The notes under the pieces: model-generated
Database searches by the model: none
Told to the model about the DNA's origin: nothing
What the model saw: only the letters and a program-made list of their open reading frames with translations
Made by a program: the position numbers and the translations under genes
Assembly: GCA_027475525.1 (NCBI GenBank)
Contig: JAMWFC010000009.1
Location: 868,001-932,000, forward strand
DNA length: 64,000 bases
Direction of reading: 5' to 3'
From: Macrolepiota albuminosa
Taxonomy: Eukaryota > Basidiomycota > Agaricomycetes > Agaricales > Agaricaceae
Shown here: piece after piece, positions 57,354 to 64,000 of the stretch
Position numbering within the stretch: position 1 is the first letter of the stretch
Layout: each line of letters starts with the position of its first letter

Positions 57354-60300
57354 TTATGTTATGAAATACAATAGAAACTTTCGTCTTCCAAGTAAAGAAA
57401 CGGGCGGAAGATCTGAATGTAGCTCATCGCGAAGGAGAATCGGAGCGAATATTGTTGCTGCCAAAAGAGTGAATTTCAGGTGAGTGAGAGCGAAAATGTT
57501 ATACACCTATTCTTTCTGGCTTATCTGGAGACTGATGGTCTGACTGGCAGAGAAAATGCAAAAAAGCAGTTAAAGATATCCAGACCTGTACCAGGCTGTC
57601 AGTTTGTGACGGTGTGTCAGTAAGAAGTGCTAACGTTGACTGAGACTGGCGGAAAAGTGTCCAGAAGCTAGACAGGCGAGAACCGTTACTCGACGCGAAC
57701 AAATCGGCAAAGGAAAACTATACTTCAAAAGCTTGATCACGGTTTGGAATTTGAGTACATTCCAGATGCAAGTGGGTTGGCACAATTGGGTCGATCAATG
57801 AATTGAGTAAACGTAGCAATGTCTCTCCAAAAGAGAGCATCACTACCCGATCCGAGTCTGCCGGCGAAAATTGGAACTCGTCTCCAGTATCCAAGCACTT
57901 GGTGAACAGTTACACTGCTGCAAAGACATTTATGTTCAAAGCCACGACACACCTCTACTATTGCATTGATGACGTTCTCATCTCCTGGTGATGTAAACAT
58001 TCCATCCTGCAAGCTGTATTAGTAGCTCATTTCTGAACTATCGAGTGTTATGAATAGCAAGTACGTCAACATGACCAGACATCATCCAGTTGATAAGCCG
58101 CATGATCTCTCTTGGCGCATTGATTAGCTGATCTTGGGGCCGAAGGTCATCTAACGAGTTGAGAGATCGGACTGGACCGGGGAGTCGAGTCAACCATGAA
58201 AGTTTGTTTGCAAAGCATGTACGCTCTGTAATCATATCAGCACCGGTTTGCTGAGTCCATTTGCCTGAAAGACGTACGATACTCTGCTACAACACTTATG
58301 AAGTGATCTTTACCCAAAATTGTATGAAGAATTAAAGTCGTCCTGAGCTCTTTCTGGCCCAGGTTCAACTTGTATGCTATCTCGTTGTCCACATGGGATG
58401 TCAAAGTGACCCGGATTGATTCACCTGGTAAAAGTATTGCCTAACAACATCACCTTGTTGACCTCCTTCACATACAATTCTGATGTTACCTGCATTGGTT
58501 CAACACGCATCCACTCGGGATCTGGATCGCGTCGAATCAGTGACAACAACAGTAATAATATCGGTCTTACGGGCAGCGGCATCACGAGCGAGAGGAACAA
58601 AACGGTATGCGCAAGGACTCTGAGCAGAGAAAATGTAAACGTCATGGCTACGAAATGCAGTATTCGCACAGAAAAAAGACGTACTTGACCCACGTTCGTC
58701 AGTTTCAAATCTTGAGAAGTTGTCCGTTGGTAGCTGTATTACAAGTTCTGTAGGTCAATGTGGACCCTCATGGACATCCGACGCACGAAAAGAAGCCCAT
58801 GTTAACAGATGTAGTATTGAGCTCGATAACCCTGTGTGATGAGTCCTCCATCTGAGAAAGACTCTTTGATAACTTCCGACAGGTGTCCCTATAGGAGTCT
58901 TCGTCATAGACGTCTACCTGAAATGGCAGATTTAGGACCGATGATGGCAAAGTGTTTTATACTTAACACTAAGAGAAAAGTCCCCCGCAACAGGTCTGTG
59001 ATCGCTCATCGTGATTTGAGGGTGGTCAGTGTACGACGACTGTCGTACACTGACATCGTTCCCTGCCATATACAAAATACGGTCGGTCCAAGCTGGCTTC
59101 CGTCTACAGTCACATCTATCACATAGGCCTTGATCAGTCTAGAGGTGTCACAAACTTTGTATCGTATCCCAACATGTCCGTCTCTATTCCGGGGCTGAAG
59201 CGATATGTACTATTGACAGGGCATCAAGCATAAGTAGTACGCGGAAATAACAACGTACGGAAGGTGCGTGATGGGATACTCAAAGAAGCCAGAGAAAGCT
59301 TTCCCACTATGACTTGCTTTTTTGAGCTGAGCAATGGTTAGAGTAGTAAACGCAAGCCATAACTAGAAGTCACACTTGATCATACTGTAGAAGTATTTCC
59401 AATCTCCCGGCGAATGAACCGGAGGCCAGAACACCTCGGACATCCTCATGTGGAAGATCGATACGATAATTCAAGTCTACACAGCCTAAGTATAATCAGA
59501 AACAGGTGCTCAGGGGACGTACCGCCCTAAAATCAAAGTCAGAATTAGATGACGCAAACAGAAATCAACTCACCATCCAAAACAGCACGTTGCTCTCATA
59601 TGCGCTCACACGCATAGGCACTGTGCTACCCGCATCCAACAATCCAGATTCAAATTTCAACCTCGAGGAAATATCATGAAAATCAGAATTTCGCTTGTCA
59701 GCGTTTTCATCAAAAGCCGCAAGATGGGAGTTAATAAAAGACAGAGTCGTAGGACCAGGAGATGCCACATCAACGAAATCCGAAACGAGAGGCGTGAAAG
59801 TGAGGCGTATAGCCACACCGCCTTTGTTCCCCTGGATGAGGCTTAGGTGAAAACTACAGTGCTATCACAACGAGCGTACCAGTATACCCATGATACCTGT
59901 GCTGACAATAGATGATTGTATGTGAGAAAAGCATGAGACTAAAGCCTTTTTGACTATTATAACGATAAGCATTCCAACGTGTTGCTTTGATGTCAACTGT
60001 CATCGAAGAAGTTAAAATGTTGCTAATCAGCTGAGGTACACGGACTGCACTACCTTTTCGTACAGTTCTATCTTTTCACCCAAAGCAGCAAATATGGCGT
60101 GACACCATGCGTCTTCTCTCGCTGCACCTGATGAGTAAACCAAGGCTTCTGTAGAAAGGTCAAGCTCTTGGAAACCTAGTACCAGCAAGTCCGGATCAGG
60201 GTCAGCGAACTCGGTCATTTGGCCGACGTTAGGAGTGAGGGTGTTCAGACTAACGACTTCGGACATTGAAGACGGGTTTGAAGCAGACACACCCTTGACT

Positions 60301-61567
60301 ACTCCACCAATTGTCGAAGAAACGCTACTCGAAAGAGACATCACGGTCGCATTGGCCGAAGACGATGACGATGTCTGGTTTAAAACCCAGGATGATAGGT
60401 CTTGAGAGGGAAGCCTCCCATTGACATTGAAAGTTCCAATTCGGATCTTTAGCCTATATCGACCTTTGACAGAAGTTTCTCGGGCTCGGATGTGGATTGA
60501 TTCATTCCTGATAAGTCCAAAATCTGCGATATCGTCGCCAAATGAGCCTGCGAAAGAGGGTGAAAGGCGTGTATGAAACGGTTCATTGGTCAGACGCAAG
60601 TCTTGGGGAAGTTGGACTAGATGACGATGTCAGTTCTTTTGTAACCTTTTTTCCAGTATGACTCACACAGATAAGATGATTCGCGGTCTAATGCATAGGG
60701 TAGCAGCCATATAAAATCAGCATCCGATTGCGTTGCCTTGTAGTTATCTGATATACATTATTATAATAAGTTCAAATCAGTCATAAGCATGTATTTTACC
60801 TTCCATCTTGGTCAGTCCTCGACACTCCGTCACGAAAAGGCGTAATCCCTTCACGTTACTCGTGAAAAAGGAAACAGGTTCTAGTTGTCGCCCTGGAACC
60901 GATTTTCTCCCAGGATGAATAGTGAGAGAGAACCCTTACTTCCATGAAGACGCTGGTCAAAAGCAAAATAGGGCCTCAAAATGATGTTTACATACCTGTA
61001 TCATCAGGATCGTGTGTGTTGGGCCCAGAGACATGCTGCTTAATTTGGGCTAGAGAGATAGAGAGATCAGACGTAAGAGGGAAAATGGTTTCAATCTCGA
61101 TAACATGAGTTGTGTAATCTTGACTCTTAGTTGTACACACGAAAATACTGGTAACGATGAAGAATCAGTAAACACAGTTATATCTTGGTTCGGGTAGGAA
61201 AAACCGGCAAATATATCTCAAGATTCAAATTCCTTGGACTGAGCTCCTGGATGGAAAAAGATACCTTACCTGCCTTCTTTGGAGGCATATCGGGTATCGT
61301 CTTGGTGGTCTATAACAGCCAGTATTCTCGGAAAAAGATACCTTACCTGCCTTCTTTGGAGGCATATCGGGTATCGTCTTGGTGGTCTATAACAGCCAGT
61401 ATTCTCGCGTCTCCTGGGTCAAATGCCGAGTTGGTATGCCTCACACCATCAGTCGCTATGCTATCCAGACTTGCTGGCTGGATGATCTGAGCCTCCAAAA
61501 GCACTCTGAGGTTTTCCGTCGAACGCAACAAGACACGAAGCGACTCTTCGGCCGTTGCTGGAGGCAT
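57354..61567 (-). CDS. OCRL/INPP5B-type inositol polyphosphate 5-phosphatase with ASH and RhoGAP-like domains
   Basis: It removes the 5-phosphate from PI(4,5)P2-type lipids at membranes. My 23-exon model gives about 971 residues. Domains: an N-terminal region (MPPATAEESLRVLL), the IPPc catalytic domain, an ASH domain and an inactive-type RhoGAP domain. IPPc motifs seen are GTFNVNGRLPS, DLLVLGFQELDLS, GNKGGVAIR, INSHLAAF, GDLNYRIDLP, PAWTDRIL and SDHRPV. ASH shows TTSQDLKLTNVGQ and CAYRFVPL. RhoGAP shows APREIMRLINWMMSG, CLDTGDEF, LLRLLNSLIDPIVPT and TIFAPILLRDE. Exon 8 is only 4 nt (59526-59523) and supplies GD of GDLNYR. At the junction of 58490 with 58424 the two certain frames are off by one base, suggesting a frameshift, sequence error or non-canonical splice. 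The artefact repeat at 61253-61406 lengthens intron 1. Confidence 0.9.
61253..61406. repeat. 77-bp exact tandem duplication no. 11
   Basis: Positions 61253-61329 and 61330-61406 are identical (plus one chance base). They cover the end of exon 1 and the donor site of the 5-phosphatase gene, so that end is present twice. Probable assembly artefact. Confidence 0.9.
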
Positions 61568-62220
61568 TCGTGTCGTGAGGCGCTTCTAAATAGAGCGGTA
61601 TCGGACGAGATTGGGAAATATTGTTTGTCGTGATTGTCAAACTTTGGACATTATGGAACGCGAGAATCCATGCACAGACGTCACGATCGCATTTCAAGGG
61701 ACCCCAACGTCACATGCTGTCATCATTTTGTGACAATACCATCAAACTCGATTTTAAACAGAATTTCTCGATGGTCAAAGTTAATTGTGCGAGTATGGTA
61801 TTGTCATTTCTTGTTGGCATCAGACGAAGAATCGGTAAGCCACAAGCTATCGTGGCGGACGGTGACTTGGTACAGAAATGTTTTAATGTTTTACATCATA
61901 AGATTCGATGCACCTGTAGGGCCGATGCAAGAAAATGCGGGAAATGCGCTCAGACTGCCGTCTGTTAGGACCCCCTTTGTGTAAGTCTGATTACATAGTA
62001 AGTAACTCTTCTTTGGTTCAACGTATAACCGACTAAGGATGTTGTATGATACTCGGCTGTATCTATATGTAATTAGTCCTATGTCAGGGTAGACTGAGGG
62101 ATAAAGGAGAAAGAAGGATAATGAATGGAAACAGCGACGAGGTTGATGGTCCCTTCACGTCCCGTTCTTTATGAGGTAGGTATTAGCAAAAGTCATTTTC
62201 CGAACCAGTGTGACAACTAT
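61568..62220. other. Intergenic upstream of the 5-phosphatase
   Basis: Short open stretches occur, but none is supported as a gene. It holds the promoter and 5' UTR of the minus-strand 5-phosphatase and ends at the family 2 LTR. Confidence 0.5.
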
Positions 62221-63155
62221 TGATGCGAAATGTAAGTTTTATTTAGGTAAAAGTAGCTCAAATGTAATCGAACTAGACTTTTGATTAAATATCACTTTAT
62301 TTCACAAAGATCGTGGGGCTAAGTTGCGCGCACTAATACTTTGTAAAGCGTTATAATTTTAATTGATTTTAATTTGAATGAAGACTTAAAAGTCACACTC
62401 GAAATTGGGCACAAATAGTATTACTACTAATAAATCCCGAAGTCAATTTAGTCGCACTGGCCTAAGATATCCACTCCCTGGGGATTCCGAGCCGTGGCAA
62501 GTCAATTGCTTGCCCGACTCCCCCAAATTACCACCCTTCTTATACCCATTCCTACTACGCACGGACCATTGCGTATCGCGCGTGTTTCGTTGTCGGTTTG
62601 TGAGCTTGCCGTGCCCAGGCAGTCGGTTAGCGTGATACTGAGCCCGGCTTGCTGGCTAATGGTTTGTCCGTTCTCTGGTGCGCGTGGTCGCACCCTTTTC
62701 ACGGCTAATCCTTCTTCCCCTGCCTTGTCTTTCCTTCTCGTCCCTCTGTGTCCCTTGTTCCTTCTCTCAGGCTTGCTTTGTCGTTGTTCGTGACCGCGGC
62801 GGATCGTGCTGCGTTGTCAACGTCGAGGGTTGAGTGATATAAACGGGGCGAGTCGAAAGCTGAGTTGAGATGACGTTGTGATCCGGTGTTTGTCCTGAGA
62901 TCTAGCCCATGCCGAGCACTGCCACCATCGGCTGTTGCTGTTCAACTCTGATCGAGGCTTTCCCACTGCGCATTTCCCTCTTGGCCTACTAGCTTGTCAC
63001 TACATAGCTTGGGTTGGGTGTTCTGGTGAGTGGTCCCTTGAGTCTACAGTTTTCGACTCGCGCTTACAGTTTTCAGCGTTCTTTTTAGGTATATTGGGGA
63101 CTTCTTTATAGCATTCTTTTGCTTTTTGTCTGCCTCGAGCGAGGCAGACATATCA
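62221..63155 (-). mobile_element. LTR, family 2, probably the 3' LTR of a minus-strand element
   Basis: It matches the solo LTR at 23033-23959 along its length and has ends TGATGCGAAATG and ACATATCA. A palindrome with 9-bp arms (GTCTGCCTC/GAGGCAGAC) is at 63128-63149. The base run just outside (CCTCCCCCTTGC, minus-strand GCAAGGGGGAGG) looks like a polypurine tract adjoining the 3' LTR of a minus-strand element, whose body would continue past the right edge. AATAAA near the far end on the minus strand agrees with this orientation. Confidence 0.7.
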
Positions 63156-63374
63156 CCTCCCCCTTGCATATGTAATGACTGCCCTCAGTCATCGTAGGTA
63201 GCTTGGTGAGTCAGCCTCTCCTTTTCGATCGTTGATCCCTTGCAAAAACTAAAATTTCCTTGGCGTACTTAGTAGCCAGAAAAATATAAAGTTTTTTGCG
63301 TTCCCTCTTCATCTTTACCGCACGATTGCATCCGCACTGGTCTTAAAACGTGATGCAAACTGGCCATATTCATC

Positions 63375-64000
63375 ATGGCTCCCCCTAGCGCTCCTCGCAA
63401 GATGACTAGTGTCAAAGCGCGTCCTCAGGTGGTCATTATGACCCCCCCTAAACCCCCTGCTCCGCCACCTCAGCCTCTGCCGGTTCCGACTGACTTCTAT
63501 GGCTTATTTCAGCGCGCTGTCAAGCGTGATGGTAACAAGGCCATAGTATCTGTCTTCAAGTACCCCTGGTTTGCAGAAGCTGCGATGGGTCTCTGTGCGA
63601 CAGCCAAGTCTTTTCCCGGCACGCCTGCCGACCGTGCTCAGTTCTTAGGTGGCGCTGGCTGGGTCTGCTCTTCCTTCCCTTCGTCCTCCTGTTGTCTGAT
63701 GCTTCGTAGCGTTTCGCCGACGAGAGCACCTTTGGCCGTCTCGCTGAACAGAGAGGTCTCTGCGAGACCCTCTCCGAGCTCCTCCTTTTGCTTGACCGTG
63801 GTGCGGCCAATGCTTCGGGCGATGTGAAGGCGTTCTTTGCCTTTGTTGACGCCTTCATCCCTTTCGCACAAGGCGAAAAACTTAGGAAGGAGCGTGAGGA
63901 GGTGAGTTCCATGTCCCACTCCTCTGCCCGTAATCCTGCTTTTACTGCTATAGGCTCAGCGTCGCGCTCAGGACAAGGATGTCGAGATGCTTGGTACGCC
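63375..64000 (+). CDS. Unidentified spliced ORF, 5' part only
   Basis: The model joins 63375-63662, 63710-63901 and 63954 to beyond the edge, with introns of 47 and 52 bp. The second is a textbook GTGAGT-TAG intron; the first has a GTCTGC donor and a CTGAT branch-like word. The protein starts MAPPSAPRKMTSVKARPQ, has a proline-rich stretch, then a helical, aromatic region (FYGLFQRAVKRDGNKAI, WFAEAAMGLCA, SGDVKAFFAFVDAFIPF) and a basic/acidic linker (KLRKEREEAQRRAQDKDVE). I do not recognise it. It begins 220 bp from an LTR, so it may be a retroelement gene. It reads opposite to the inferred element orientation. Confidence 0.5.

Noticed and set aside
57286..57483. Plus-strand open frame after the cyclophilin gene
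   Set aside because: It is the complement of the last exon of the 5-phosphatase (TIFAPILLRDE ... RRKFLLYF), which is the real coding strand.
61634..61984. Two overlapping plus-strand open frames upstream of the 5-phosphatase
   Set aside because: No domain, no splice structure; they most likely cover the promoter and 5' UTR of the minus-strand gene.

Overview
The window looks like chromosomal DNA of a filamentous basidiomycete, most likely an agaricomycete mushroom. The evidence is dense genes with many 45-65 bp GT-AG introns, a Clp1-like clamp-development protein, a TRI5-type sesquiterpene synthase, a Tad/L1-type LINE with RNase H, and Copia and other LTR elements. No rRNA, tRNA or CRISPR was recognised. 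All gene models were spliced by eye from reading frame and family motifs.

Layout. 1-23,960 is a transposon graveyard. It holds a Tc1/mariner element running into a 100-N gap, a decayed gag-like reading frame cut by a solo LTR, a decayed LINE, an unidentified decayed reading frame, two more solo LTRs of the same family (all three with 5-bp target-site duplications), a second mariner end, and a solo LTR of another family. 23,960-31,722 is a host island with a TRI5-like terpene synthase (+) and anthranilate phosphoribosyltransferase (-), tail to tail. 31,728-37,029 is a nearly intact, recent Copia element (-) with matching LTRs and a TAAAA target duplication. 37,593-43,364 holds the elongation factor SPT5 (-) and an F-box protein (+), transcribed divergently. 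43,851-48,199 is a tandem segmental duplication, each unit carrying an intact DJ-1/PfpI-family gene (-). 48,200-57,300 holds a small secreted protein, a Clp1-like gene and a cyclophilin-40 gene (all +). 57,354-61,567 is a 23-exon OCRL-type inositol polyphosphate 5-phosphatase (-). 62,221-64,000 begins another LTR element, with a spliced plus-strand ORF running off the edge.

The host genes do not form an obvious pathway. They cover tryptophan synthesis, transcription elongation, phosphoinositide turnover, Hs p90-type chaperoning and sexual development. The terpene synthase is the only clear specialised-metabolism gene, and no tailoring enzymes were recognised beside it.

The most important observation for any user concerns data quality. 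Eleven exact tandem duplications all have a period of 77 bp, lie in unrelated sequences, and several break reading frames. This strongly suggests unmerged k-mer overlaps at contig joins (k=77) rather than biology.
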